A stretch of 64,000 nt of DNA, from NCBI GenBank assembly GCA_030433335.1, contig JAUILL010000004.1, positions 112,747 through 176,746 on the forward strand, in the 5' to 3' direction. This stretch comes from Alphaproteobacteria bacterium (lineage in GTDB: Bacteria; Pseudomonadota; Alphaproteobacteria; Rhodobacterales; Rhodobacteraceae). Position numbers and translations under genes: made by a program. Below are positions 1 through 8,485 of the stretch, one piece after another. Numbering within the stretch: the stretch's first letter is position 1; every line of letters starts with the position of its first letter. The notes beneath the pieces were generated by a model. That model was not told the origin of the DNA. It saw nothing but the letters and a program-made list of their open reading frames with translations, and ran no database searches.

Positions 1-345
1 GCGCATCTTCACTTCGTAGTCGTGGGTGTCCGTGTTGGGACGGAACTTCACCTCTTTGACTTCGATGATCTTCTGCTTCTTGCGCGCCTCGGATTCCCGC
101 TTTTGCTGTTCATATTTGAACTTGCCGAAGTCCATGATCTTGCACACGGGCGGCTTGGCGTTAGGGGAAATCTCCACCAGATCGAGACCAGCCGCGACTG
201 CCATGTCCAAAGCTTTGGCAGGGTGAATCAGGCCTACGTTCTCTCCGTCGGCACCAATCAGGCGAATCTCGGGGCCGCGAATGGCTCCGTTGATACGGGG
301 GCCGGTGTCACGGGTGGGCGGCGCATTATGCGGTCTGCGTCCTAT
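1..345 (-). CDS. infC: Translation initiation factor IF-3 (5' part, cut by window edge)
   Basis: IF-3 binds the 30S subunit, blocks premature 50S joining and checks start-codon pairing. The 115 visible codons cover the N-terminal domain, with the family signatures [18 protein letters not shown] and [17 protein letters not shown], the lysine-rich linker ([17 protein letters not shown]) and the beginning of the C-terminal domain. The rest lies to the left of the window. The start is the rare codon ATA at 345-343: the same frame has a TGA stop four codons upstream, no ATG, GTG or TTG follows before conserved sequence begins, and an AAGGA Shine-Dalgarno site sits 8 bases before the ATA. Rare start codons (AUU in E. 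coli) are known in infC and allow IF-3 to repress its own translation. I infer the same here. Confidence 0.95.
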   Translation of the reverse strand, partial: MGRRPHNAPPTRDTGPRINGAIRGPEIRLIGADGENVGLIHPAKALDMAVAAGLDLVEISPNAKPPVCKIMDFGKFKYEQQKRESEARKKQKIIEVKEVKFRPNTDTHDYEVKMR

Positions 346-538
346 GGCTGTGTTCCTTCAATCATGAACGGGAAATTGAGAGCGGAACGTAAGGCCAGAC
401 CGCCCGGCTTTCAAGCGGGGATTCGCGAAACCGCCGTGTTTTCTGGGGAAACCGCCTCAATCGACAAGAATTGATTGGACAGTGGAACAAGTCTGCGGCG
501 CGCACGTTGGGACGCCATACGAAAGAGAGGATCTTTTC

Positions 539-1489
539 ATGAAGAATTTGGCAATCGCACTTGTCGCTGTGCTTGTGGCTCTGGGTGTTTACACGCTTTA
601 CACGGGCCCCGGCGAAGAGGACATCCGCGAAGGCGTCCAAGAAAACGCTGCCGCCGCCGAAGAGACCATTGACGAAGCAGCCGAAGACACCGCTGAAGCT
701 GGCAAAACGGTCACCGATATGGCCAGCGATGCTGCAGACGCTGTCTCTGATGTCGCAAATGATGCAGTCGCCGCCACCGGCGAAGCGCTGAATGCTGCAG
801 GCGAAGCGATCGAAGACGCCTACGAGGGCGCAAAGAACAGCGCTCAGGAACTGACCGAAGACGCAGCCATCGCAGCTGAGAACGCCGGAGACGCGGCAGA
901 GGAAGCTGCTGCTGATGCAGCCCAGATGGCTGATGCTGCGGGCGATGAAATCGCAGAAGAAACCAGCGAAGCCGCAGCCGCAATCGAGAATACCGCCGAG
1001 AACGCCGCAGAAGCCACTGATGAAGCAGCAGCTGATGCCGCTCAGGCCGCTGACGCCGCCGGTGACGAAATCGCAGAAGAGGCGCGCGAAGCAGGTGACG
1101 CGATCGAAAACACCGCCGACGAGGCCGGTGACGCGACCGCCGATGGGTTGAACACCGCCGCTCAAGCTGTTGCAAATGGGGTGAATGAGATCACCGACGG
1201 TGACCTAGTTACCACCACCGAAGCAGGTGAAGCCGCTCAGGAAGCTCTTGGGGACACTCCCATGGACGAAGCCACAGCCGAGGCAAATGCGGGCACCACC
1301 GAAGAAGGCCTTGAGTCTCTGCTCACCGTCGAAGGGTTCGACATGGAGCGCGTGAAGGCGATCATTGATGGCGCTGACCTCAGCGTCCTGCAGAAGACAG
1401 CGCTGGATGCCGCTCTGACCCAAGCGCAGAACTCGCCCGAAGCACTGAGTGAAGTTCTGGCCCAAATCCGCGGTGCGCTGAACTTCTAA
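539..1489 (+). CDS. Membrane-anchored Ala/Glu-rich helical repeat protein, function unknown
   Basis: The 316-residue product starts with a short hydrophobic segment (LAIALVAVLVALGVYTLY, about residues 4-21) that could be a membrane anchor or uncleaved signal. About 220 residues follow that are almost only Ala, Glu, Asp, Thr and Asn in an amphipathic helical pattern resembling LEA- or apolipoprotein-like repeats. A 40-residue unit is tandemly duplicated (residues 121-160 and 161-200, bases 899-1018 and 1019-1138). The last 55 residues (from LLTVEGFDMERVKAII) are less repetitive and look like a small folded helical domain. I chose ATG 539 because GAGAGG lies just upstream; an in-frame ATG at 482 has no support. 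It is transcribed divergently from infC and ends in a terminator. I do not recognise a function; a periplasmic or membrane-surface structural role is only a guess. Confidence 0.8.
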   Translation: MKNLAIALVAVLVALGVYTLYTGPGEEDIREGVQENAAAAEETIDEAAEDTAEAGKTVTDMASDAADAVSDVANDAVAATGEALNAAGEAIEDAYEGAKNSAQELTEDAAIAAENAGDAAEEAAADAAQMADAAGDEIAEETSEAAAAIENTAENAAEATDEAAADAAQAADAAGDEIAEEAREAGDAIENTADEAGDATADGLNTAAQAVANGVNEITDGDLVTTTEAGEAAQEALGDTPMDEATAEANAGTTEEGLESLLTVEGFDMERVKAIIDGADLSVLQKTALDAALTQAQNSPEALSEVLAQIRGALNF

Positions 1490-1511
1490 TTCGCATCTTA
1501 TGCTCAACACC

Positions 1512-1543
1512 AAAGGCGGCCTCTCATCGGGGGTCGCCTTTTT
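1512..1543 (+). terminator. Rho-independent terminator after the repeat protein
   Basis: AAAGGCGGCC pairs with GGTCGCCTTT (one G-T wobble) around a 10-base loop and runs into five Ts. It lies 22 bases after the stop of the gene at 539-1489 and before the convergent XdhC gene. Confidence 0.8.
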
Positions 1544-1568
1544 CTATTCTAGTGCTGCCGCAAACCGC

Positions 1569-2537
1569 TTAGCCCTGCCGCAAGGTTGCAACGAGCTGTG
1601 CCATGATCGAAACGGCAATCTCGGCCGGACCAGAGGCCCCGATCTCCAAGCCAACAGGCGCATCAATGCGCGCGATATCTTCCGCTGCGACACCTGCAGC
1701 CGTCAGACGCTCCACACGCTTGGCATGGGTCCGCTTCGACCCCAAGGCTCCGATGTAGAAGGCCGGACTATCAAAGGCTCTCATCAATGCCGGATCATCC
1801 AGTTTTGGATCATGAGCCAACACGACCAGCGCAGTCCGCGCATGGAGGCCAACTTGGCCCAGCCCCTCGTCAGGCCACTCGTTGATGATCCGCGCATCAG
1901 GAAAACGGGACGCACTCGCAAAGCTCTCGCGCGGGTCCACAACCACTGCGTCGAACCCCGCGATTCGCGCCATAGGCACCAAAGCTTGGGCGATGTGGAC
2001 GCCGCCGATGATGATCAATTCCAAGGGGGGATTCTGGATCGCGACAAAGGTGCGCCCGTCCTCTTCGACGCCAGAGCGGTCGAGCCTGAAGCGATCGGCA
2101 TAGCCGTCGACCACCAGCCTCGGCGCACCCTGTTCGAGATCCGTGACCAAAGCGACCTGTTCCCGCGCAGCGCGCTTGGCGACAAGCGCCTCCAGAACAT
2201 CAATTGGCAAAGCTGCGCCCACAGGCTGGACCAGCACTCGGATGGTCCCGCCACACGCGAGCCCAACTGCAAAGGCATCGCCGTCCGCAATTCCGTACTC
2301 CAGCAGACGCGGCTTGCCATCCGAAATGGACTCAATCGCTTCTAGAACCACCGCGCCCTCGACGCAGCCGCCTGACACTGAACCTGCAATCTCACCGTCG
2401 CCGGAAATCGCCAGCATGCTGCCAGTGCGGCGCGGTGCACTGCCCCACGTCTCGACGACCGTGGCCAAAGCAGCGCCACGGCCAGCTCTGTGCCAATCCA
2501 GTGCACGTTCCGGGATATCGTCAAACAGTATCGTCAT
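1569..2537 (-). CDS. XdhC/CoxI-family molybdoenzyme accessory protein
   Basis: The 322-residue protein has the two XdhC domains. The N-terminal one carries the signature SVSGGCVEGAVV and the ADGDAFAVGLACGGTIRVLV region; the C-terminal one is a Rossmann-type domain (LIIIGGVHIAQAL, then VVDPRE). Family members bind molybdenum cofactor and help its sulfuration and insertion into xanthine dehydrogenase or related hydroxylases. ATG 2537 follows AGGAG at 6 bases; an upstream in-frame ATG at 2561 has no such site. No xdhA, xdhB, cox or other molybdopterin gene lies nearby, so the client enzyme cannot be read from context. Confidence 0.88.
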   Translation of the reverse strand: MTILFDDIPERALDWHRAGRGAALATVVETWGSAPRRTGSMLAISGDGEIAGSVSGGCVEGAVVLEAIESISDGKPRLLEYGIADGDAFAVGLACGGTIRVLVQPVGAALPIDVLEALVAKRAAREQVALVTDLEQGAPRLVVDGYADRFRLDRSGVEEDGRTFVAIQNPPLELIIIGGVHIAQALVPMARIAGFDAVVVDPRESFASASRFPDARIINEWPDEGLGQVGLHARTALVVLAHDPKLDDPALMRAFDSPAFYIGALGSKRTHAKRVERLTAAGVAAEDIARIDAPVGLEIGASGPAEIAVSIMAQLVATLRQG

Positions 2538-2614
2538 GGGCATCTCCTGAAGGCAAATCATTGCCCGATCAGACGCCCCACAGCAATCCGCAGTTCTGCG
2601 CGGTCACGCAGGTG

Positions 2615-3415
2615 TCAGGCCCACTGCTCTCCCAAATCGTCGCGGGCGCGGTCGACCCAGTGATCCTTCAGCCACGTGCAGGGGCGTGAATAACGGATCA
2701 GGGAGCCTGTGTAGCCAGCAACCGCTTCGGGCATTTTGGGACGACCGTGGAAACATACGACCCGTGCATTCTCCGGCAAAATCGGATCGCGCAAGTAGTT
2801 CATCGGCGGCAGGCCAAGGCAGTCATACTTGTAGCTGACCACTAGGTCCTCGGGGATATAGGCGAAATCACCCTTCTCCATCGCCTTGTGCGAAGTATAG
2901 CGCTGCTCTGACCCGCGCGCCTCTTCGACGACTTTGTAGGTGTCGGTGGCCAGCTCGTCATAAAGGTAGCCGTGAACAGCCGGATCGAAGCGGAAGACAC
3001 TGCCGTGGCCGGTCGGGCGCCCTTTGCGCTTTTCGACCCAGTCGTGGCGCATGGCGACCTTGCCCGGGGCCATCTCCCAGATCGGGGTCAGATCGCCAGT
3101 GATCACCACGTCCAGATCAAACCCCAAGATCGGTCCTTGCAGATCGGGAATTAGGCCGGCTTTGAACAAAGAGGTTTTGCGCATCGCGCCCTGACGGTTT
3201 GCCACCGCCAAGGCCGCATCCATGTCCGCCTGATAGGGTTCATTCGGCAGGTCCAGAACTTCGATGTCGGGGTGAAAGCCTTCGGAATGCTCGGTCATGC
3301 AGAAAAACCGGACGGGTACGTTCAGATTCCGGCGCACACCGGAGTAGAGGCGGTTCACATATTCGGGGCCGAACAAAGTGCCCCATTTGATGCAAATGAT
3401 GTTCGCCGGCTGCAT
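2615..3415 (-). CDS. Glycosyltransferase-like protein, function unknown
   Basis: The 266-residue protein begins MQPANIICIKWGTLFGPEYVN and contains an acidic LGFDLDVVITGDL segment (about residues 90-102). This resembles the nucleotide-sugar and metal-binding DxD region of glycosyltransferases that act on hexose donors, followed by HDWVEKRKGRPTGHGS and, near the end, VVCFHGRPKMP. Many roseobacter genomes carry similar proteins named only as glycosyltransferases. I chose ATG 3415 because the frame further upstream translates antisense-like Trp/Arg-rich sequence that overlaps the next gene. The Shine-Dalgarno (GGGG) is weak. No signal peptide is seen, so it is probably cytoplasmic. Donor and acceptor are unknown. 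Confidence 0.7.
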   Translation of the reverse strand: MQPANIICIKWGTLFGPEYVNRLYSGVRRNLNVPVRFFCMTEHSEGFHPDIEVLDLPNEPYQADMDAALAVANRQGAMRKTSLFKAGLIPDLQGPILGFDLDVVITGDLTPIWEMAPGKVAMRHDWVEKRKGRPTGHGSVFRFDPAVHGYLYDELATDTYKVVEEARGSEQRYTSHKAMEKGDFAYIPEDLVVSYKYDCLGLPPMNYLRDPILPENARVVCFHGRPKMPEAVAGYTGSLIRYSRPCTWLKDHWVDRARDDLGEQWA

Positions 3416-3479
3416 GGTCGCCCCGCTGATGGTCCGTGTTGAACAGCGGCTTATCGTGGCGGGGCGGGTTTGGCAAACT

Positions 3480-3830
3480 TCAAGCCTGCGCTTCCATGTG
3501 CTCGCGCAGCAGTCGCGCGTTTCTGACGTTGGCTTTAAAACCCACATCCAGAATGTCCCCGACCAGGGGAAACAGGCCGATGAACCAGTCCAGAACCATA
3601 TTCCAGACCATCTTGGCCAGCAGCGGCGCCGAGGCCCCTGCTCCATGCGCCAGCCCTAAAATATAGAGAGACGGAAGAAGCGCCACGCTGTCCCCGACCC
3701 CCGGTACGAGACCCAGAATAGAGTCCAAACCGAACCGGATCGAGGTGCCCGGCACGCGAAAGGCGCGGTCCATCAAACGCGCCATTCGCTCGGCTCTCTC
3801 AAGCCGTCTTATCTGATTTTCGTCGATCAT
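3480..3830 (-). CDS. DUF4112 domain membrane protein
   Basis: The 116-residue protein has the DUF4112 pattern: a charged N-terminal helix (RRLERAERMARLMDRAFRVP), then TSIRFGLDSILGLVPGVGDS, then a second PLVGDILDVGFKAN motif. The repeated Gly-Pro-Gly-Asp turns and hydrophobic stretches point to a small inner-membrane protein. Its ATG overlaps the stop of the upstream Pmp3-type gene as ATGA, so the two are translationally coupled. Function is unknown. Confidence 0.85.
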   Translation of the reverse strand: MIDENQIRRLERAERMARLMDRAFRVPGTSIRFGLDSILGLVPGVGDSVALLPSLYILGLAHGAGASAPLLAKMVWNMVLDWFIGLFPLVGDILDVGFKANVRNARLLREHMEAQA

Positions 3831-4006
3831 GCGTGGCGATGATCCGGACCGACGGTCGCGATGACCCATACGGCGTGGACGATACCGGGGATGTAGCCCA
3901 GCAGGGTCAGCAGGATGTTGATCCAGAAGGCTTTACCAATACCAACCTGTAGGAAAACACCCAGCGGGGGCAGGAAGATTGCGACGATAATGCGAATGAT
4001 ATCCAT
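3827..4006 (-). CDS. YqaE/Pmp3-family small membrane protein
   Basis: The 59-residue protein is two hydrophobic helices (IIRIIVAIFLPPLGVFLQVG and FWINILLTLLGYIPGIVHAVWV), the classic UPF0057/Pmp3 proteolipid pattern including the LPPLGVF and LGYIPGIVHA motifs. In yeast Pmp3 influences membrane potential and salt tolerance; bacterial members are often stress-induced. ATG 4006 has an AAAGGA site 9 bases upstream. The last four bases overlap the DUF4112 gene. Confidence 0.92.
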   Translation of the reverse strand: MDIIRIIVAIFLPPLGVFLQVGIGKAFWINILLTLLGYIPGIVHAVWVIATVGPDHRHA

Positions 4007-4081
4007 GACTTCGTGTCCTTTCGGGGTTGCGCGTGTCTGTTGCAGATACAACCACCCAAGCCCCGAAAGGTTCCGAAAATC

Positions 4082-5242
4082 TTACGCGCTCAGCGGCAGG
4101 CGCGCCTCGACCATGCCCACAAACCAGCTGCAACCTGCGGGAATAATCTCGTCGTTGAAGTCATATTCGGGGTGGTGCACAGGCGCGCTATCTCCGTTCC
4201 CGACCAGGATGTAGGCGCCCGGCCGTTCCTCCAGCATATAGGCGAAATCCTCGCCTCCCATGATCAGCGGTGCCTCGTCACACTGACCGGTCAAGGACCG
4301 CGCCACATCCGCCGCATAGACGGTGTTCTCGTCCGCATTCACCATAACCGGATAACCGTGATGAATCTTGACCTCGGCCACCGCACCCAAAGCCGCCGCC
4401 GACTGGGTGGCCACCGCTTTGATCCGCTCTTCGGTCTGATGCCGCACCTCTTTATCCAAGGTGCGGAACGTGCCCTTCATCATCACCTTCTCGGGGATCA
4501 CGTTGAACGCCTTCGAACTGCTTTCGATCGAGGTGACAGAGACCACCACCTGATGCACAGGGTCCACAGAGCGAGAGGCAATCGTCTGCATCGCCGTCAC
4601 CACGTGGGAGGCGGTCACGATCGGATCGGTCGTCTCGTGGGGTTTCGCCGCGTGCCCGCCGCGCCCGTGGATGATGATTTCGAACTGATCCGTCGCGGCA
4701 AAGAACCCGCCCGGACGGATCGCGAACTTGCCCGCCGGAATGCCGGGCCAGTTGTGCATGCCGTAAACCTCTTCGATGCCGAAACGGAACATCAGTCCGT
4801 CCTCGCACATCTCGCGGCCGCCGCCCCCGCCCTCTTCGGCGGGTTGGAAGATCACCACAGCCGTGCCTGCAAAATTCCGTGTCTCGGCCAGATATTTCGC
4901 GGCCCCCAGCAGCATCGACGTATGCCCATCATGCCCGCAAGCGTGCATCTTGCCGGGGGTTTGGCTGGCATAGGGTTTGCCCGTCGCTTCGGTGATCGGC
5001 AGGGCATCCATGTCTGCGCGCAGGCCAACGGTCCGCCCCTCTTCGCGGCCCTTGATGATGCCCACAACACCGGTGCGCCCGATCCCCGTCACCACCTCGT
5101 CGCAGCCAAATTCACGCAACTTGTCAGCCACGGTCTCGGCGGTCCGATGGACGTCGAACAACAGTTCTGGGTTGGCGTGGAAGTCCCGACGCCACGCGGT
5201 GATCTCTGGCAACATTTCGGCGAACCGATTCTTCAGCGGCAT
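4082..5242 (-). CDS. M20-family amidohydrolase (aminoacylase/hippurate hydrolase-like)
   Basis: The 386-residue protein matches the M20D amidohydrolases that cleave N-acyl amino acids or related amides with two metal ions. Visible motifs are RRDFHANPEL near the start, LRADMDALPI (first metal Asp), MHACGHDGHTSMLLGAA (metal Cys and His), FQPAEEGGGG (catalytic and metal Glu) and MGGEDFAYMLE near the end. The dimerisation domain begins around GGFFAATDQFEIIIHGRGGHAA. ATG 5242 has GGAGAG just upstream. The reading frame extends much further upstream, but that part is not protein-like. Substrate cannot be told from sequence; likely cytoplasmic. Confidence 0.92.
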   Translation of the reverse strand: MPLKNRFAEMLPEITAWRRDFHANPELLFDVHRTAETVADKLREFGCDEVVTGIGRTGVVGIIKGREEGRTVGLRADMDALPITEATGKPYASQTPGKMHACGHDGHTSMLLGAAKYLAETRNFAGTAVVIFQPAEEGGGGGREMCEDGLMFRFGIEEVYGMHNWPGIPAGKFAIRPGGFFAATDQFEIIIHGRGGHAAKPHETTDPIVTASHVVTAMQTIASRSVDPVHQVVVSVTSIESSSKAFNVIPEKVMMKGTFRTLDKEVRHQTEERIKAVATQSAAALGAVAEVKIHHGYPVMVNADENTVYAADVARSLTGQCDEAPLIMGGEDFAYMLEERPGAYILVGNGDSAPVHHPEYDFNDEIIPAGCSWFVGMVEARLPLSA

Positions 5243-5513
5243 AACGCTCTCCGATTTAGTGTGGGGCAAAGCTATGCCCGCAGGGCGCGACTTCCAAGTT
5301 TCGCAGCAGAAAAGGACGCAGCCCCCGCCCCGTCCCTGCTCAGGAAACGAGCATCGCAAGCGCAGCCTGCCGCCACAACGCCTGTCCTGCCGCACCCCAT
5401 GCAATCGGAACAATGTTCCATCCTGACTCCTCAGGCCCATATAGTAGAGCCTTGCCAGACCCAATCTGTTCGCGCATTTGAGAACAGAATTCCGATTTCC
5501 GAAAGGGCGCGCG

Positions 5514-6599
5514 ATGTTTGAGCAACTGGGACTGGGGGACATCACCCCCCGCGAAGCCAGCGTTTGGCTGGCACTGGCATTGGGCCTGATCTTTGGCCTG
5601 CTGGCAGAGCCCACCCGTTTCTGCTTTCGCCGCGCAGTCGCTGGCCCTCGCGGGGAACGCCGCGCAGCGGGCGGCCTGTGGCTCTGGGCTTTGGGCTTTG
5701 CGGTCCTTGGCACCCAAGGCGCAGTGCTCGCCGGTCTGATTGATTTCGGCGATCACCGTTTCACCACCACCGCTCTGCCCGTGCTGGCAATCGTCCTTGG
5801 CGGTCTGGCCTTCGGCGTTGGCATGGTCCTGACCCGCGGCTGCATCACCCGCCTGACCGTCCTGAGCGCGACCGGCAACCTGCGCGCGCTGGTCGTCATG
5901 CTGGCGTTCGCCGTCGTCGCCCACGCCACGATGAAAGGCCTCTTGGCCCCCCTGCGCACAGCCCTGTCGGCGCAGACCGTGGATTTCGGCATTGGCTCTC
6001 TGGCCGCGCTGCCCGGCGGCCCGCTGGTCTGGGCTTTGATCGTGGCCGTGCCCGCACTGGTGTTCGGCCTGACCGCCCGCATCAAGCCCCTGACACTGAT
6101 CGCAGGCGCAATGATTGGCCTGCTGGTCCCCGCCGCATGGGTTGGCACCGGCTTCGTGCTGCTGGATGAATTCGACCCTATCGCACTGGAGAGCCTCGCC
6201 TTCACTGCGCCTATGGCCGACAGCCTGTTCTACGTGATCGCCAGCACCGCGGTCGAGCCGACCTTTGGCGCGGGTCTCGTGGGCGGCGTTCTGGTAGGCG
6301 CACTGGCGGCCAGCCTGATCAGGCGCCGCTTTGCATGGCAGGGCTTTGACAGCCCCGCGCAGATGGGCCGCTACCTGACCGGTGGCGCATTGATGGGCGT
6401 GGGCGGTGTTCTGGCCGGTGGCTGCACCATCGGCGCAGGTCTGGCGGGCGTTCCGACCCTTGGCCTGTCGGCCATCCTCGCCATCCTGTCGATTGCAGCA
6501 GGCGGCGCGATTGCCGCCCGCTTTGTCGACCGGACTAGTGCACTTGGTTCCGGATACGCCGGATCATCAAATACACAATCACTACAACCGGCAGAGTGA
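5514..6599 (+). CDS. YeeE/YedE-family sulfur-compound transporter
   Basis: This 361-residue polytopic membrane protein has the internally repeated YeeE/YedE fold. Each half carries a conserved cysteine motif: GMVLTRGCITRLTVLSATGN in the first and LAGGCTIGAGLAGVP in the second, plus RFCFRRAVAGP near the N-terminus. Characterised relatives (YeeE/TsuA) take up thiosulfate through cysteine relay. ATG 5514 follows AAAGGG. The last 65 bases overlap the 3' end of the convergent DUF3422 gene, and the final ~20 residues (after AARFVDR) look like unconserved tail produced by that overlap. It is divergent from the amidohydrolase. Confidence 0.9.
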   Translation: MFEQLGLGDITPREASVWLALALGLIFGLLAEPTRFCFRRAVAGPRGERRAAGGLWLWALGFAVLGTQGAVLAGLIDFGDHRFTTTALPVLAIVLGGLAFGVGMVLTRGCITRLTVLSATGNLRALVVMLAFAVVAHATMKGLLAPLRTALSAQTVDFGIGSLAALPGGPLVWALIVAVPALVFGLTARIKPLTLIAGAMIGLLVPAAWVGTGFVLLDEFDPIALESLAFTAPMADSLFYVIASTAVEPTFGAGLVGGVLVGALAASLIRRRFAWQGFDSPAQMGRYLTGGALMGVGGVLAGGCTIGAGLAGVPTLGLSAILAILSIAAGGAIAARFVDRTSALGSGYAGSSNTQSLQPAE

Positions 6600-7818
6600 C
6601 CAAGGCCGTCATCTCGGTCTTTTCCAGATGCACGAGCTTGCCCAGAGGGGCGAGCAAGTAGGTCGCCAAACTGACCGCATAATAGCTGATCGCCACGACC
6701 GACAGGCCCTCGACCGTCTCCTGCAGACGCAGTTGCAGGTCGGCGCGGCGATCCATGCTTTCAAGAAGCGCCTGGTTCTGGGCCGAGCGGTCCACATCCA
6801 CACGGGTCTGCAGCAGTTGCGCGGCGCGGATCGCGCGATCCGACATGGTGGCCAAACGGCGCTCGGTGGATTTCACCGTCCGCATCGCAGGGTCGTACCG
6901 GCGCATCATGAACTCGGCAAAGGTCTGACGACCCCACACCCGAGCCTCGCGCAGCACCTCGATCCGCTGGTTCACAATCGCCTCATAGGCCCCTGTCGCC
7001 CCGAACCGGAACGCCGCCTGCGTCTGCAAACTCTCCAGCTCGGCAGAGATGGTCAGAAGCGAATGCAGGGTCTCTTCGGGCTTGTCATGGGTGGCGCTGC
7101 TCATGTCCGCCATCAAGCGCGTCAGACGGCTGTCCACTTCTCCCAACTGATCGGACATAGCCCGCACCCGCGCCAGACCCAGCATCGACATGCTCTTGTA
7201 GGTCTCAATCTCGCACAGACGCTGCAAGATCCGGCCAATCCGGCGCTCGCCCGTGTGCTCGGCAGGGAAGATCACAAATCGCATATGGCCCGCTGGATCG
7301 ATTCGGAAATCGCCCGCGATGGTGGCTGCATTGTCCAGCACGGTCGAGATCGCCATGCTTTCGGCCACGAACCAGTCGTCGCATTTGCGCTGCATGTCTT
7401 CGGGGGTGCCCTGCGGCTCGATTCGCACCATGGCAGAGGTCACACGGACCCCCGGCGCGTCATTCAGCCAAGACTCGGGAAAAACCTCGAAATCTGACGG
7501 ATCGAACGGACGTTCGCCCAACCCCTCGAGAAAGACCGTAAAGGTCATGAATTCAGTGTGCTGTTCCCATTTCAGGATATGCTTGCCGATCTGCCCCGAC
7601 CAATGGGTCGCGCCGGGCTGCGGGTGCGCCGCGCCATAGCGGTCCAGCAAGGCCAGCAGATGATCGCGATCCTGAGTTTTGTCGCGGCTCGCTGCGTCTT
7701 TCTGCTTCTTGATCGCCAGAAAGAGCGCGCGGCACGGGGCCGACAACATGGGAAACGGTCGGGCGTGCAATTCGTTCGCTAAGGCGTAACGCAGCGGGTG
7801 ATCGGAAATGGTAGTCAT
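6535..7818 (-). CDS. DUF3422 family protein
   Basis: The 427-residue protein is a full-length DUF3422 member, starting MTTISDHPLRYALANELHARPFP, which is the family's signature N-terminus. The middle is mostly helical with several coiled-coil-like stretches. The C-terminus has two hydrophobic helices (ISYYAVSLATYLLAPLG and TALVTLPVVVIVYLMIRRIR), so it is probably anchored in the inner membrane with a cytoplasmic head. ATG 7818 follows AAAGG at 8 bases. Function is not established for the family. Its last 65 bases are antisense to the end of the YeeE/YedE gene. Confidence 0.9.
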   Translation of the reverse strand: MTTISDHPLRYALANELHARPFPMLSAPCRALFLAIKKQKDAASRDKTQDRDHLLALLDRYGAAHPQPGATHWSGQIGKHILKWEQHTEFMTFTVFLEGLGERPFDPSDFEVFPESWLNDAPGVRVTSAMVRIEPQGTPEDMQRKCDDWFVAESMAISTVLDNAATIAGDFRIDPAGHMRFVIFPAEHTGERRIGRILQRLCEIETYKSMSMLGLARVRAMSDQLGEVDSRLTRLMADMSSATHDKPEETLHSLLTISAELESLQTQAAFRFGATGAYEAIVNQRIEVLREARVWGRQTFAEFMMRRYDPAMRTVKSTERRLATMSDRAIRAAQLLQTRVDVDRSAQNQALLESMDRRADLQLRLQETVEGLSVVAISYYAVSLATYLLAPLGKLVHLEKTEMTALVTLPVVVIVYLMIRRIRNQVH

Positions 7819-7954
7819 CAGCGAACCTTTTATCTTTCTTTGCAAGCTACCGATTTCCGGCCACCGTTCAAGAAAATAGTTCGCAATTTCAGTGGGTTAT
7901 CTGTGCGCGACTGTATACCGTGTTTTCAAGTCACAGCCGCCCACCGCTAAGTCA

Positions 7955-8209
7955 TTATTTATGCGCGAAAAACGGGTCGCGGCCATTCGGGTGCGACCGA
8001 TTGTTGCGGACGCGCACTTCGGCCAGAACAGCGTTCGGAGCGATACGGGCCAGCGTCTGGATGCTAGGCGCACGGGGCATCACCAACTCGCGGGTTTCAC
8101 CGCCGTTCTCCGATAGGACAATCACATATTCCTGCTGGACATCGATCTGGGCACGGGGCGCGTCGCGGCGTGCTTTCAGGCGGTTCAGAAGTTCATAAGA
8201 GACAGTCAT
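7955..8209 (-). CDS. Small conserved hypothetical protein
   Basis: The 84-residue protein is charged, without membrane segment or signal peptide (MTVSYELLNRLKARRDAP, then QEYVIVLSENGGETRELV). ATG 8209 has AGGA at 7 bases. It ends in HPNGRDPFFAHK. I do not recognise a domain. The spacing to DUF3422 (136 bases) and the long leader region on its other side suggest it is transcribed alone or as first gene before DUF3422. Confidence 0.65.
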   Translation of the reverse strand: MTVSYELLNRLKARRDAPRAQIDVQQEYVIVLSENGGETRELVMPRAPSIQTLARIAPNAVLAEVRVRNNRSHPNGRDPFFAHK

Positions 8210-8485
8210 TGCGTGTTCCTAGATAAATCCTCAGGTGGCCCTTACGGGGCGGAACTCGCAACATCATGGTCCAACGTGGCGGACCGGCAATCGACGATGG
8301 TCTCAGGTACTTTCGGGCGCTCGCCCCTTCGTCCTTTGTTAACGTCCATCCTTCGATTGATTTGAGCTTACGGTAAAAAGTGGCCTCTACAATTATGTAA
8401 ATTCGCAAGCCCTTCTTTCCGATTCATGCAAACCTGAAATGCTCATTTCGTGGGCATATTTATTTGGAACAAAATGAAACAAAAC
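8210..8485. other. Gene-poor stretch upstream of the small hypothetical gene
   Basis: Between the 84-residue gene (start 8209) and the terminator of pntB there are about 280 bases with no convincing gene. A 71-codon minus-strand frame (8193-8408) is open but has no Shine-Dalgarno site and no recognisable protein pattern. The region should hold the promoter and 5' leader of the 84-residue gene; I see no clear -35/-10 pair and no known riboswitch. Confidence 0.4.

Noticed and set aside
22..474. 150-codon plus-strand frame at the window start
   Set aside because: It is antisense to infC, whose conserved protein is certain.
7860..7895. LexA-type box (GTTC repeat) near 7866
   Set aside because: The two GTTC units are 9 bases apart instead of 7, and the neighbouring genes are not SOS genes.
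8193..8408. 71-codon minus-strand frame upstream of the small hypothetical gene
   Set aside because: No Shine-Dalgarno site, no domain, and it overlaps the start of the better-supported 84-residue gene.
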